Source: Mermis nigrescens (Eukaryota > Nematoda > Enoplea > Mermithida > Mermithidae). From it: 64,000 bases of DNA. Numbering within the stretch: position 1 is the stretch's first letter; every line of letters begins with the position of its first letter. A program made the translations under genes and the position numbers. The DNA lies in assembly GCA_036768485.1 (NCBI GenBank), contig JAVLUZ010000708.1, positions 342,538 through 406,537 of the forward strand. The letters run 5' to 3'. Under the pieces are notes generated by a model. The model was not told the origin of the DNA. It did no database searches and worked only from the letters and a program-made list of their open reading frames with translations. Shown here in pieces: positions 11,754 through 27,453 of this stretch.

Positions 11754-12489
11754 CTGAAATTTATGCAAAGATAGAGAGTTGACATCATTGCATACAGCAA
11801 GGGCCTCTATTTTACAAAACCTTGTGCATGCATCACAATTACCGGATCAAGGCAAATCAATTACAAAAGCGGTTTTATCTGAAGCATAGACCACGAAACT
11901 GCGCAACACAACTTAAAAAAAGATTCGCAAAATTATATGACATAAAGCTGCCTAGAAGCCAGTTTTGTAGTTACTCGCTTGAGCAGTCTAGGACATTCGG
12001 GTGCAGCTATTTTGGCGCATTGACACTTTGGCGCTAGGAAGTTTTGGCGCAAGAACATTTTAGTGCAACCGTTTTGGCACAACTCTATTGGGTACATTTA
12101 TTACAAAATTAAGGTGTCTGATTTAAATAGGTAGAAAGATTGTGCAGTCAATAAATTTTGTTGGGCTATTCATCTGGCATGACCGGAATTCTGGGGTTCT
12201 TAGACATCAAAAATTGTCTATGATAAAAAACGATTGATAGTTTGTTCAAAAGCACAATTTTTCGAATTTTTTTGTTCTGCCTATTCTCATAATAAGAAGA
12301 AAAAGGCGATAAATTGAATAGACGGGAATTTCGATTCAAATAATATTTATGTCCATGCATCTAGAATAAATTGATAACATGATCTATAAGTAGTTATACC
12401 TATTACCCTGGGGCGCAACGTTATAACGTAGTCCATGTTATAAGATGGCCAACACGTCACAACGCATGAAGATATACCTGTGTTGATAG

Positions 12490-12866
12490 GGACGAGCATT
12501 AGAGTGGGAATGAGTTGAGGGAGCAGCCAAGGGGCAGTGAATGGAATGGGGCTTGGGGGAGAGTATGGAGTTGGGGTCAGGGAGCAGCCTTAGCGAAGGG
12601 AGCAGCCGTGGGAAAATGGGAGCAGCCACGGGGGTGGGGAGAGTATGGCAGGGAGCAGCCCTAGGAAAGGAGCGGGTCAGGGAGCAGCCTTGGGGGAATG
12701 GAGCAACCCTAGGGGGTGGGTTTGGGGTAGGGAGCAGCCCTAGTCAAAGGAGTTGGGGGCAGGGAGCAGCCCTAGCAAAGGGAACGGGTCAGGGAGCAGC
12801 CTGGGTGGCGTGGGCCCTTCTAGGGAAGGGAGCCGTCCTTGGGAAGGGTGGAGAAAGGAGTGGAGC
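12490..12866. repeat. G-rich minisatellite (GGGAGCAGCC units)
   Basis: Irregular 20-45 bp units built on GGGAGCAGCCYTAGGAAAGG. The open frame through it (Gly/Ser/Ala-rich) follows from the repeat. Confidence 0.85.
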
Positions 12867-13155
12867 CATTGTAGGGCTATCCCTCCCGCGACCCTAGAAG
12901 ACCGACCAATGACAGTGTATTTTTGTTGTACTAATTTTGTCTAGTTTGTTTTTTGGCCGAAAGCTGATGTACACTTTCCATTGCACGCTACACCACTCCA
13001 TTGTAGGGCTATCCCTCCCGCGCTCCTAGAAGAACGACCAGTGCCAGGTGACCGCAAAAGACAGTTCCAATCTGTCAAACGGACACTGACCAATCACAGC
13101 ATATTTTCGTTTTACTTATTTTGTCTAGTTTGTTTCTTGGCCGAAAGCTGATACG
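12866..13155 (+). repeat. Tandem duplication of a ~130-bp segment
   Basis: CATTGTAGGGCTATCCCTCC occurs at 12868 and 13000, each followed by GACCAAT(G/C)ACAG, a TTTTGTCTAGTTTGTT block and TTGGCCGAAAGCTGAT. Confidence 0.75.
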
Positions 13156-13534
13156 AAAAAAGCATCTTTCACCTTTTTAAATAAATTTTAAATTGCTGAA
13201 CATTATTTATACTTTACGCTTTACACTGCTATGCTTTTCACTTTTCGCTTTGTACACCCATATACCGTCAAATTTCTTTCGTTTTTTCACCTTTTTTATA
13301 ACTTTTACTTACTTTGTATTGCTTAACATCATTTTTACATTACTTTCCAATTTGTTCACCCGTTGCACGTTACACTCAACTTAACACTATTTTTTGCGTA
13401 AAGATGTAATTCCGGTGCAATAAATACAGACAGAAAGGATTCAATAAATGAATAACAAACACCCTTTGAATATGTTTACATAAATATGTGACGAATAGTA
13501 AAAGAAGACAACGCCTTGAATTCCAGCATAACTG

Positions 13535-13740
13535 AGCGTGGGAGGTTTGGGGGTGTATGCACTCCAGAAACCAAGACACCTTCCAAAATAAATGTTTGAA
13601 ATTTTTTTGTTTTTTTTCGCAATTTTTTGATGCCAATGACTAGTGCTCGATGAGAAACGTTAAAAATGGCGTTTTTTAGCCATATCACTATTTTTAAGGC
13701 AATTTTTTACCTTTAAAAAAATCGTACACCCCCCCAGAAC
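13535..13740 (-). mobile_element. Family A MITE, ends diverged
   Basis: Family A interior (TTTTTTGATGCCAATGACTAGTGCTCGATGAGAAACG, 13623-13659) with G-runs; left end reads TGAGCGTGGGAGGTTTGGG. Confidence 0.6.
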
Positions 13741-13749
13741 TTTTGTGTG

Positions 13750-16425
13750 CAAGCAAACATTAGCTGACGTCAAAAAGCAGGAAGGAAAAATCTAAAAATA
13801 CGCTAAAATTTCGAACTAACCTTCAAAATATCCGAGCATTCATTCTATTGAACTGTTTCGACATTCATGGAAGGAATACTAATTTTATGAAACATCACAT
13901 TTAAAGGTAAAAGGTGGATGAAGAAGAATGAACTTCGGTTAATGTAACCTCGTCAAAAAGTTGTTAAATATGCCTTTTTGAAATAGTTCTGCTTAATTCT
14001 GGTCACCGTCGAAGCAACTGTGTGCAGTAGAATAGCCAGTTTTTACCAAAACCCATTTCTGTTCTCGCTAAGAACCATCTCATAAATCAGAAAACATAAT
14101 ATTTGTGCTAACTTTGGTAAAAATAGAGCTACTGAAATATAAACTAAATTTTGATATGTGAACGATTTGAAATAAAAAGTTGTATAAGTACTTTAAAACG
14201 AAAATGGATCATTACATCGATTTGGTATAGGCAAAGCTTTCATATTTGCTCATATTACTCTCGCTTTTTGACCAATCCATAAGTTATCAAATGATAATCA
14301 GCACAGACTGTATTATGGCGCCGAATTGAAAATTTTCAATTCTTTACTTTTACGATTAATTAAGAAATCAGGTTTGTTTTTACTTTCGTTCCATTTCATT
14401 TCTTTTATTTGCTTTTTGATTTTTGATTTTTTTCCGAATCTCGAATCTTACGAACCGTTTTCGGCCGAATAAAAAAGTGCTTGACTAAACCTTGTAAATT
14501 TTAATGACAACGAGTTATCGATATACATTTTTGGTTTTCGACATATTCCGCAAATCCAGCAAAAATTATGGAAAAGATAAAAAGCTGGGAAATTTTGTAA
14601 TATAAAGCAAGATATGGAAAATAAGGAATTAAAATGTTTCATGGAAAATAATTTATTAATTTAAACACCTTTCACTGTTTAAATGAATTTTCAGATCAAA
14701 ATATTTCCTTACAATTTTTGGATATTTTTTAAAGAATTTTTAAAAATTTCTATAGAAATCTTAGAATACTCGACTGGATTGATCGAAACATTCAACTTTA
14801 TTTTACATGTTTACACAAGGTATAAATTTCGACTTATTCAAAAATTTGTTTAAAATGATAAATTAATTCAAATATATCGATTACATTGATAAAATATTAA
14901 TAAATTATCAAAAAATCTGAGGAATAATATCTTAAATAGCATGTTGAAATTAATAATGGCACGTTAATCAAAAACGGACTTTTCGAATTTTATTTAGAAA
15001 AGTAATTTAACTTTAGTTTTAATTATTATTAATCAACATAATCAGCACACGTCAAACAAGACGAGTTTTGAATGCTTCTGGGTTATATCTAGACTAATAG
15101 CTCAAGGGACAGCAAATCATCACCTATATTAACTTTCATAGCATGCAGCTATTACGTCGCTCAGAGAAAAACCGAATTATTCCTAAAAGTAATTGAACAA
15201 TTAATTTAATCTGTATTAGTTAATTAATCTGATCAGTCGCCAGTAAAGTTCTAAATGCTAGCAAGATTGATAAAAAATATAGATGAAAATAATAAAAAAC
15301 GAACTGAGAATATGTTATACGACAAAAACCTCATTATTAATGTTTCATTTTCTTTATATATTTATTAATCGATATGGCTAATTTTCGCTATCGCGTTTTC
15401 TAGCACGAATTGACAATAATTTTATAAATTTTATACAGTAGCCCGAAAACCAGTCGATTTACTTACATATTTACAAAATATTACTTACTTATTATACGAC
15501 TAATCGAATATTAAAAATTAATTATCAAAATTATTACAATTAATCATTAAAATAATTGTAAAGCTCAGAAAGTTTTAAATCGTTCCTTTCAGCTTCACTT
15601 TATGTCATTATTAAATTATCCGTATTATTTTTGTATAAATAAACGCAATGTTTCCAGATTGCCCATCGGCATTATTGAGTCTTGGTTCAATGAAGAAAAT
15701 TCCGATCAGAATTATCATTATAAATTCAAAATTGAAAATTACGTCTCAAGTTTTTTGAACGTAGAATTCTTGTAAGACTGAATTTGAATCGAAATCACTT
15801 TAAATGACAAAAGCTGTGGCGCAAAAACCTGCTTTGTTAGGTGAACCGGGTTACATCAAATCTAATTCGAGATTAAATAAGACTTATCTCTTAATAGTGA
15901 GAATTTCTATTTTTTTATTTTATAATACATTATTTGATCATTTATTTGTGAATTCATTTTTTATCAAGCTAATACGTTTAAATAATTTCAATCTTTATTT
16001 TTTTATTTTTAAATTTTGATATACTTCAATGTATTAATAACTGTTTCAATGATGCAATCAATGCTTCAATTTTTGAATCTAAGTTCGAAAAATTGCTTAA
16101 CATTTCCAGCATAACAAAACCTCTTCCTTTCGATTTTTTAAAATTTTTTTCCACAGAATTTTGATCATTTTCTTATTTTTATTTACGTATCTTATTTTTC
16201 TCACTTACATTCCCGATTTTGTCTCATTTTTTATATCTCATTCTCCTCTTATCTCAGTGATTGCCAAATACGTATCATAGATACAAATTGAAAAATTATG
16301 AAAAAACAACCCGTTAATCTGGGTCCTTTCACTGCCCATTTTATTTTCTGACTTTACATTTTTACTCTTTTGACAAAAAACTTAATTATTTCATCCCCAG
16401 TAAAGCAAATTCGCAACATTCTGAT
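13750..16425. other. No gene seen; unique AT-rich DNA
   Basis: Very AT-rich with many TTAATTA-type words. Only short ORFs without splice context. No recognisable repeat. Confidence 0.5.
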
Positions 16426-16595
16426 CAGGCACGTAGCTTTGGTGGAATGGGGGTTTGGATCCCCAAAAATCAGAAAAAACCGGAAAAATAGGACTTTTTT
16501 GAACGTTATTTTGTGCTGTTTCAGGTTTTTTGGACCTGGGATACACCAAAATTGGCATTGGTCCCCCCGAAATAGGACGGCCAGCTACGTGCCTG
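16426..16595 (+). mobile_element. Family D hAT-like MITE (CAGGCACGTAGCT ends)
   Basis: Inverted ends CAGGCACGTAGCTTTGG ... CCAGCTACGTGCCTG. Flanks ATTCTGAT and ATTCTGAA match at 7 of 8. Confidence 0.8.
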
Positions 16596-17199
16596 ATTCT
16601 GAAATGTCGGTTTTTTATCAGAATATATGAAATTCCTATCGCCCACGTCTGCTGAATAATGCACGTGTCAAAAAGTGCAAGTATGAAACGAAAAATATCA
16701 GAAAATGCAAAGGTAATAAAACATGAAGTAAAAAGTCAAATAAAATTAGCATTACATATATCAATAATGCGGAATTGCCGTTGGATGCAAATGTATTACT
16801 TAGCTAGTGAATGTGAGCTCATTAAGTCAGCACGATTTTAACTAAGCGCTATAATACATAAATGGGTAGATGAACGACTCAAAATTTTTGTTGGGCTGTC
16901 CCCAGCTAATTAAATAAGAGATTAATTTTTGGCGAAATCGCAAAAAAAGCTCATAGAATGATTTTAAAATGTTGGTTTCCGCCAAAAATCGAGGAATCCA
17001 TGATTTTCTGGATTCGGGGGTACGTAGACGACCAATTTAGATGAAGAGATCAACTTATTATCACTGTTAGACGAATGCATACACATGAACAGCAACCAAG
17101 TTCTGGAAAGGGAGCTCTGATGGGACAAAATCGGAAATAAATAACTAAAACTTTGATTTTGGGGAGCCGGCTAGATTTTCCGAGGGACAAGGGCTCCAA

Positions 17200-17440
17200 T
17201 TCTAGGCACACTTAGGCGTGGGAGTTTGGGAGTATGCACTCCAACCAGATACTCGAATACCCTACCCCAGGGAACAAAATACCCTTCTCTCCAGAATTCA
17301 ATTTTTTGACATCTTTTTGTTTTGTTTCGCAATTTTTTGATGCCAATGGTAAGTGCTCGATGAGACACGTTGAAAAATGGTGTTTTGTCATTACCACCAT
17401 TTTTTGACCTTTGAAAAATCTAGCATTTCCCATCCCCCCA
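17200..17440 (-). mobile_element. Family A MITE (diverged)
   Basis: GGCGTGGGAGTTTGGGAGTATGC at the left; core TAAGTGCTCGATGAGACACG near 17350; right end decayed at CCCATCCCCCCAATT. Confidence 0.6.
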
Positions 17441-17444
17441 ATTA

Positions 17445-18690
17445 TACACAAGCTTATGATTCGGCCCACGTGTTTGAATTGATTCGCAATGGTGATTCTG
17501 GCAAAAAAATCAGTTACAAACTTTTACAAATAGGAAATTAATTATAATTCAGACTATGAAAAATTAAATCTATAAAAAAATTTATCGAACTAATGTAGCT
17601 AACATAATTACATAAAGTAAAAGAAAAAATTGTTAGGACCTAAAGATTAAAGAACTTGGAATTTAAATTACAAATATTTTTCTTCTAAACTGATGACATT
17701 AACTCAATAGATAATGTGTGAATCATTTCATTATCCTGAATTATGAAAAAAATTACTAGATAACGTCTGATGGAACAACAAATATGTCCGATTTCTCGTA
17801 TAAAATGAATAATTTTTCACGAATTCCCTCACGCCAAGATAATTGAATAATCAACTTCAGTAGCTGCTTTATGAAGTGCTTGAAACCATTACTGTGAAGC
17901 TCAAAACATTCATAGCATGCTGAAAATCATAGTAATGTTTATATAATTAGTATAAATTATTGATTAATTATCGATTCAACTATTATTACTGGCAAAACAA
18001 ATTAGCATAATAATCTCCTACGCGTTAATGTACATTTAGATCAGATAACTAGAATTAATCCGATTTTTGGAAATCTTAAATATCAACAATGATTGCTTTT
18101 GTTATTGAGTTTTTGTTATTGAGCTAAAAAGAACTCTAAATGTGTATAACACTCAATGTGGCTCCACTATAAAAATCAGGAATTATTAATCTTGATTTTA
18201 CGGTTTTTGAATAAAATTTGAAAATGTGATCGGTTCTGAAAAAAGAAAAGTAAGGGTTAAGACGAAAATATGATTATTCGAATAAACCGGAACAATTTAC
18301 GACAGTTTACATACTGTGACGCACTTTGTGAATTCTTTGCATGATGTCGTCAAATGTAGTTAAATTTGCACCACGAAATTGTTCATTTTAACTAAATATG
18401 GCCGGACCCAACGGAATTAAAAAAATTTTACGCTTTATCTTTTCGTAACCGGCCAAATTGATTTTCCCATCAAGACTTGGTAGTAAGGTTAGCGTAAATT
18501 AGGCACGCAGAAGAGGTCAATCACTAACAATCTTTGTCTATGCTAACATGTGTTAATATAATAACTGAAGCAAGAATCAAACAAAAAATGATTCAAATTA
18601 CTTGCTTTGACTATAAAAAATGAAATAACCCTATAATTTAAGCTGCCGTTCATTGACAAGTATAAGAAAATTAGCATGAAGCACTTTATA
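17445..18690. other. No gene seen; unique AT-rich DNA
   Basis: No supported coding, repeat or regulatory feature. Confidence 0.45.
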
Positions 18691-18691
18691 C

Positions 18692-18790
18692 CTTGACTTT
18701 TGCACGGGTCCTCTGCTGCTCTCTGCATTGTGCACAAGGCCTCAGAGTTCTTTGCAAAGGCTAAAACTTCCTGGCGAGCAAACACCGTTG
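18692..18790 (-). CDS. Candidate internal exon in a GC-richer island
   Basis: A roughly 50% GC stretch in AT-rich DNA. On the minus strand it encodes TVFARQEVLAFAKNSEALCT followed by MQRAAEDPCKSQ, ending at donor TCAAG|GTATAA; the acceptor ACTAAAAG is weak. The plus strand of the same stretch is also open, so orientation is uncertain. No neighbouring exon was found. Confidence 0.25.
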
Positions 18791-19672
18791 CTTTTAGTAT
18801 ACAATTTACTTTACACTAAACACACCAGCGCACAGCGCACGAGAACGCTGACTTCGCATTGTTATCAAATCCTAAAATTTAATTTATTGAATTATTTGAA
18901 CGTTTCTTTCAAATACGGTACATACAAAATTTTAAATTACGAAATTTCGCATTACAATGTTCCTAGAGCCAGATTCCAGGTAAAGCTTAATCGCAAGTAA
19001 TGAATGCTACGAGAAATTTGGACTGTTAAATTGAATGTTGAGCTAAATTTAAAAGAAACAAAAAATTCAGTGAAGCTACGTAAATTTTGTCATACTCGTA
19101 GAAATCAGTTAGAATAAAATAAATATTTAAATCTGTCGATCTCACGTAATTCACTTATCCTCTAAATAAATGAAATTAATTCTATAATAGTAATTACGCT
19201 ACAATTATCTACTGTCACAATTGATTTCGTATTGAAACAATAATAAACATAGTTTAGATAATGAAAAGTAAATGCCGTTTATGCAAAAAATGAAATAAAA
19301 TGGATAAATGACTTAAGACCATACGCATTTAGCATAAAATTGGTCAGTAGGAAAGTGCAGGCCCGTGAGCAGGATTATATTTCGGGGGGGGGGCGAAAAT
19401 AATTTCAAGGCCAGATAACTCGACATTAGGAGATGGGCGAAAATAAAGGCAGTTTTGAGCGTATCTCGGCAAACTTTATACGATGGTGAGGAAAACATTC
19501 AAAAAAAAATTTTAAAAAAATTTTCAACTTCATATAATATTGAATATCAGCAAATTTATTATTTAAGATCAACCATCACTTAATCGACGAATTGTTTCTT
19601 ATATCTTGCCTGTGTACTTAATCATTGTGCTTCAAAGAGGCAAACAAAGTATTACGGAGCTAGTCGTGATGG

Positions 19673-21581
<1,909 letters not shown>

Positions 21582-21602
21582 ATATATATATATATCTATA
21601 TA

Positions 21603-21691
<89 letters not shown>

Positions 21692-21694
21692 GAT
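21582..21694. repeat. (TA)n microsatellite, interrupted
   Basis: TA run with CTATATAT and CATATA interruptions; the left boundary of duplication copy 1. Confidence 0.97.
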
Positions 21695-22823
21695 CATAGG
21701 TAGCGTGTTAGCGCGTACCTATAATATACTTGGTACCCCCAACATATGTCCCCCCTCACAGCTATAACGGCACACATCTGAGAGGTGCAGGTTTATTTTA
21801 AAAGGTAGATAATCAAAAAAACTCTAGTGCTCCCATTTTTTTCTTGTTTACACTCAATACCGAGCGCGTCGTGAGTGTGTAAAGTTTACACCAAAAAATT
21901 CAACATGATTTGCGGAGGGCCAATTTTTTTAAAAATGTTTTCCCTAATTAGTAGGTTACGAATCTGGTCTTAAAATTTCTTTACACTCATTGGTTGTTGC
22001 ACAGGAGTGTAAATTAGACAGTTTTTTACTGTTTTCATGTGCCCGAGCATATCTAACTCAGTTTTACATTCCATGCAGTCTGATTGGTTTCAAAAGGTAG
22101 ACGGTTATAAAATCTAGGGAAGGCTTCTTTTATTTTTTTAAAAAGTAATATTTTCAACTTTAGAGGCGATTTATTGTAAAGAGTCTGGGACAAAAAAATA
22201 TTTTTCCCCTGCCATATTCTCCACTTAGTAGACAGAACGTGGTAACTACCTTTAAAATGTGCCTCGTCCTAAGCGCTACACGTCAAAATTTATTTTGTTT
22301 CTTTACAATCAATATTGGGTTATTAGTGCAGGTGCAAACTTTACACTGAAAAAATTTTTTCCGCCCAGAGCGTCGTGGATGATGAATTTTTTTAAATGTT
22401 CTCCGTAAGGTCAGAATTACGAATCTGACCTTTGAACTTTTCTACAGCCACTGTTTGTTGAGGTATGAAGAAGCGAACTTTGAATTATACATCTATTTTC
22501 TAATGCCGATAGATAACTCCATATTGCATATTGTTTGATCAGATTTTTCTTATTTCAGAGGTTTTTGACTGTCTTTAATAAATACTTATTTTTATTATCA
22601 TAAATGCACTATTCTTAAACTTCAGTGGAATGATGAATATTTTTCAATAATTGACTAAATATTAAAATCCGCCGATATGTCGAGTTGGCGCAGAGGCTGA
22701 CGCATCCGTTCTTGCATGCAGGTTTATAAAAAGACTAATGGGTCAAGGTGTGAAACAGACTGTTTTGTTTATAAATAACAAGAAAGTAGAATGTGTTCAT
22801 CTCATACGGCTATTTAGAGCTTA

Positions 22824-22984
22824 TAGTCTGTTTCACATAACTTTGGGCATGAAGTCTAAGAATTTTTATCGACATTAAGCCGAGGGTTACGATAATTATA
22901 TATCAGATCAATGCTGTAATCGCGGTCAGTTTATTGTCGGAGATGGTTTCAAAATGTATGACTTAAGTTGTGTGAAAAAGACTA
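22824..22984. mobile_element. 161-bp MITE with TA target site (TAGTCTGTTTCAC ends)
   Basis: Ends TAGTCTGTTTCACATAACTT and (complement) TAGTCTTTTTCACACAACTT, flanked by TA. The TA duplication suggests the Tc1/mariner group. Confidence 0.7.
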
Positions 22985-23480
22985 TAGATACTATGTATAC
23001 CTAAGGGTAAACCAAAGCGATCAAGCGCAAGATACGGATGAAAAATTTTAATCAATGTTCAAAAAGATAGTAAATACGAGCGAGCAAGGCAGATATCATG
23101 GAAATAATTATCTATTGATTGCATATGTAATTATCAATACAGCATGGAAAAGAAACGTAGCTTAACGCAAAATCAATCCAGCTACGGCAACCAAAACTGA
23201 TCGAATTTGACCTCGACTAGACATCATAGTAAGCGAATTATACTCACGGCGTACATATACAGTAAACCAGAGATAACGAAGATCAGTGAATTGTAAAGAG
23301 CAGTAGAAGTAGTAACTTAATAAAAAGCATAGTTTCGACCCCTGATCATTAAACGCAGCGCACTGCAAAATGTCGTACTCTTTAAACGCTGTTTAAATTA
23401 TTTTAACGATGCATAATGAGCTGTTTACAATGACAAAATACATTGGTATGCCTATTTGCAGTGTAGATGAACACACGCGG

Positions 23481-23722
23481 TTAAAAAAACTTTACTCCGG
23501 TACTGGGCTTTCCATCGTTTTCGCTGATCAAATTGTCGGAGCTTTCATTGATTGGCTGCGGGGTTTTATTCAGGTAGCCCAATAAAGGATTTTGGAGAAC
23601 TTTCATTGAAGAATCGGCATCAGCATTCTCCTTTTCGTCACCGAATGGATCGTAGCCGCTGACCTTTTGTTTCTTGTTGCGCATTTTGGACTGTTGTAGC
23701 TTTTGAGCACATTCTTTTATAA
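23481..23722 (-). CDS. Candidate terminal exon, duplicate copy 1
   Basis: Acceptor TTTCTCCGCACAG, then an open frame IKECAQKLQQSK continuing into MRNKKQKVSGYDPFGDEKEN and ending KPSTGVKFF-stop. It is hydrophilic, with acidic and lysine-rich patches, and has no recognised domain. It could be the last exon of a longer gene or, starting at the internal ATG (23684), a 67-residue protein. The sequence directly upstream in the transcript sense is interrupted by the 5149-bp hAT-like insertion, so this copy is probably cut off from any promoter or earlier exon. Confidence 0.4.
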
Positions 23723-23930
23723 CTGTGCGGAGAAATGGAATGATTAAACTTCTCCTTTAAACGTAAAGGACAGAAGAAAACAAAAATAGGAAGAAAAAGA
23801 CAATTTATGCAAAATCATACCTTAGCTAGCTAAAATGACCAAAAACTTATTGCATGCACGTATTTCAGATCATTCTAAAAATGTCAACCTAAAAATTTGA
23901 AAATGAGCTACAATTAGTGATGTAAAAGAT

Positions 23931-24095
23931 CCAGATTTTTACCCAGATCCAGATCCAGATATAGATCGTGTTCAAATTTTCTTGCAGATCCAGATCCAGA
24001 TCAGATAACCAGATCGGAAAATAACCAGATCCAGATCCAGATCGTTTTGCCAGATCAAAATTTCAAAAAGATCCAGATACAGATACAGATCCAGA
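23931..24095. repeat. Left subterminal AGATCC array
   Basis: Repeated CCAGATCCAGATC words, some as AGATACAGAT; the mirror array is at 28895-29050. Confidence 0.9.
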
Positions 24096-25639
24096 TAAAA
24101 ATATTTTTTGTGCAGCAATTTGTATTGCTGAAAAAGGAGGGCGTAAAGCGTCCGAGCCCACATGGATTGGGGGGTCTCGGGTGGCAGGACTAGTATAAGA
24201 GCCCCCCAAACGGGTCTGGGGCAGAGCCGAGGAAAATTTGCATTTTAGAGCTTTTACATAAAAATGATATCAGTAAAAATTGTCTAAAAAGTAAAAACTC
24301 ACAAGTTTAGACTTTTACCAATGGGCATGAAATTGAGGCATGAAAATGTAAAAATTATTACGACAGCTTTAATTGACAACTTTATAAACGGAACGGCATT
24401 AAATATTCACAGAAACGTGGGATGTCTGGAATTAGGCAACATTGTGGTTAAGCAGGAGAAACAAATGCTTCTTTTGATCGCTTGTAAGAAAGAAAGGGTG
24501 TATTTTTTCAGGGAGATAAACACAAAATACAACACTATGAAGAAACCAGCTTAATTTCAATTCAACAAAGAAAAACGCTCTTAAAATTCATGAATATGAC
24601 AGATGCACCTACTAAAACTATACATGTACAGCATAGAAATTCTGGGGGAGGTCAAGGTCAAATTTTTTTTGAAACAAAAAAAAACGATTAAAATGGCCCA
24701 TGGGCACTTAAAACATTGTTTTTAGACGTTTCTCGATGTCGCGCATCGACTGAAACAACTTTTTCGACAAAAATGTTCCGAAAAAATTTAAGATTTTCCC
24801 ATTTTCAGGCAAAAAAAGTCTCTCAAAAGTCAATTCTGATGATAATTTGTGAAAAAAAAACCTTCAATACATTTCTATCACTTAAGGTACTTTTCTGTAG
24901 AGGTTCAAAAATTTTTCTGAAAGCAAAAAATTATGGGGGTCAGCGGCACTTTTTGGCCATTCTGGGGGGTCAGCACGGATCTGGGGGGTCAAAACCCCCA
25001 TCAGACCCCTCTCCCACCCCGCGTGCATGGGTGATTTCCTCAACAGCCTCACCAGTAGTGATCGACCGGGGCCCCGGCCCCGGCCCCGGCCCGGCAATCC
25101 CCGGCCATTTTTCAGCATCCCCGGCCCCGGCCGGGGCAAGGTCAAAAAATGGCCGGGGCCGGGGAAAAATTTAGTGTAATTCGTATTTTGTACAGGCTGT
25201 GATACTGGCACTTATTTATCAATGAGCAAGTGTTAATTTTGAGAACTGTACTGATTAGACCATATGTATACTTACTTAGTCCTTGTCATAAGTTTTCTAC
25301 TGTGTATAAATGAGCTTTTAATGAATGAATGTTCAGGAAAATCTGCATATTTTCGATTCCTCCACTTAACTTATTTAAACTAAATGCTACTTTTAACTCA
25401 TTCATTCATAGCTATGGCTAAAAGATTTAGAGTTGACAAATACGTTCTATTTCTAGTTAGAAATTGTACGTTTTTAACAAACTATTTCTACAAAAAACAC
25501 TTTTACATTCATTTGAATGGGAACCGTGTGCTTTAAAACGCGTTTCCTGTGTAATAGTTATTAGGACCGAGGTTAATTATAGGCGAATATAAACTACGCT
25601 GCAGAATTGCGTCCGATCCGATAAACTAAATATGTCTCA

Positions 25640-26560
25640 AATAGTTTCCTAGGGTCCAGAGTTGAGGGAGGGGTGAAATCCCAAATTGGAGGACCAGAAA
25701 ATTAGTGGCAAAACAGGGTCTTTTGACTTTTAATTGTATATTTTAGCTAATTTCTGAGTTTCTAACGCCAAGAATTACTAAAATTGTCTCAAAACGGCGC
25801 GAAGCGCCTAAAAATTTGACATTTCTGCATTCTAAATTTAAATTTTGCCATTTAAAAGATGTATAGGACAGACAATTTTTCATATCGGAGGGAAATGCCA
25901 AAAAATTTTTGGAATTTTATACCTTTTTACAGTTTTTATCTTCCCAAAAATCTTTGTGCATGTACAAAGATAGTCCTGGTCTTTGTACATCGGGAAAAAT
26001 CTTTGGCGAATGCAAAAAACACTCTTTTGTACATGCAAATTTTTGTATACTTTAATATGGTACAGTAACGATTTCAGTGTGGTAGTAGAACATAGTTTTT
26101 CGACCTTTAGTAGTGTATTTGGCTAATTTTTGGGTTCCTGAATATTTGACATTTTTCCATTTTTCCATTCTAAGCGTAGTGTTGCTTATTACAAGATTTA
26201 ATTCGCATATTACAATTTTTGTAATATTTCTCATTTTTGTAGTACAAGTTGTTTTAGCTTTCTCAGTCGAGTTTTATGTGTGAATTCCATCAGAAGCTCA
26301 TAAAAATTTCGGCACTTCGCGCCGAACTATCAACTAAATTCAGGCCGAATTATCACATTTAGAAGCACGGTCTTTTTGTATTCGGGGAAGATTTTTGCTG
26401 ATGTACATAGACGTTTCAGGACCGTCTTTGTACATGTACAAAGATTTTTGAAGAACAAAAACTGTAAAAAGGTGTAGAATTCCATATTGAAAATTCTACC
26501 ATTTTAAAGATTTTCAAAGGGGTGGGGTAAGTGGCTGCAAAAATGGAGCCGCTTACCCCC
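25640..26560. repeat. Diverged family E/K-like MITE debris
   Basis: Holds the palindromic words GGCGCGAAGCGCC (25797-25809) and GGCACTTCGCGCC, and paired blocks around GTACAAAGATTTTTG. Confidence 0.4.
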
Positions 26561-26585
26561 TTCCCCTGAAAATAGCCGAGGAATA

Positions 26586-26808
26586 TACATGTGACAGAGG
26601 ATTTGGGCCATCCCCCATCTCCGCTTTGAAGCCCCGAACTTCCTTGAAAGTCAGAAAATATTTAACCACCCTCCCCCATTTTTTGGCGAAAGCCTGTGCT
26701 TTTTTGGCTATTTTTATGTGTTTTTACCATTTTTGATCTAGTCGCTAACCCCCTCCTTCTAAAAATGGCGCGGGACCCCTACCCTAGATTTCCAGCCGTT
26801 ACATGTAG
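26586..26808 (-). mobile_element. Family C MITE
   Basis: ATACATGTGACAGAGG ... CCAGCCGTTACATGTA, with interior CCTTGAAAGTCAG and GGCGCGGGACC blocks. Confidence 0.6.
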
Positions 26809-27453
26809 GTATACTGAGGGAACCTCATAAAATTTTAAGCGATTACATGCATGTTTTATAGTGATAGTTTATCTATTTACTCTAGCTCACATAATAAAAT
26901 AATGTATCACTTCGTGAAATTCTAATAGTTAGGTACACTTTTGCCATACTAAAAAATTAAGTTCAAAAAATTCAAAAGGTTTTCACCAAAAATCGTCTGA
27001 CAGTGACTTGTGTCTTGGACCCTGAGGGGGTAATACCCCTCCCCCATATGGGAATGTGTGATGTCTCATTTATTACATCCAATACCTATTGCATCCAATT
27101 GCTACAGCAGCAGTAGCCGTAGCTAAGATTCGAATGATACAGAGTGTGCTAATAGCAGCGACATAGACCTTATTGATGATTCAGACAATGAAACACTAGA
27201 CTAAATTTGTTTCTTGTGACATAAATAGTAATAAAACTTGATATGAAAAGCCATTTACTACTGAATGGAGCAATCGCTCATTATTTCTTTCCTATGCCCC
27301 CCACCCCAAGTATGTGTCATGCAATAATATTTTCCTTGTCTGACCCCGGCCAGCCCCGGCCCCGGCCCCGGCCCTGGGCCGGGGCCGGGGATTTGTTTCC
27401 AGCCCCGGTACCGCCCCGGCCCCGGCCAAAAAAGTCGCCCCGGTCGATCACTA

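Larger units (their letters stand above)
25056..27453. mobile_element. Nested hAT-like element with CCCCGG-array ends (2398 bp)
   Basis: 17-bp inverted ends TAGTGATCGACCGGGGC. Perfect 8-bp duplication CTCACCAG at 25048-25055 and 27454-27461. GGCCCC arrays at 25069-25165 and 27350-27430. It sits inside the minisatellite of the larger element. No transposase; the interior contains diverged family E-like MITEs and a family C copy. Confidence 0.9.

Noticed and set aside
12541..12944. Gly/Ala/Ser-rich 118-codon ORF
   Set aside because: Generated by the GGGAGCAGCC minisatellite.
22680..22735. tRNA A-box-like TTGGCGCAGAGGCTGACG (also 31528)
   Set aside because: No matching B box at the right distance and no cloverleaf; too weak for a tRNA or SINE call.
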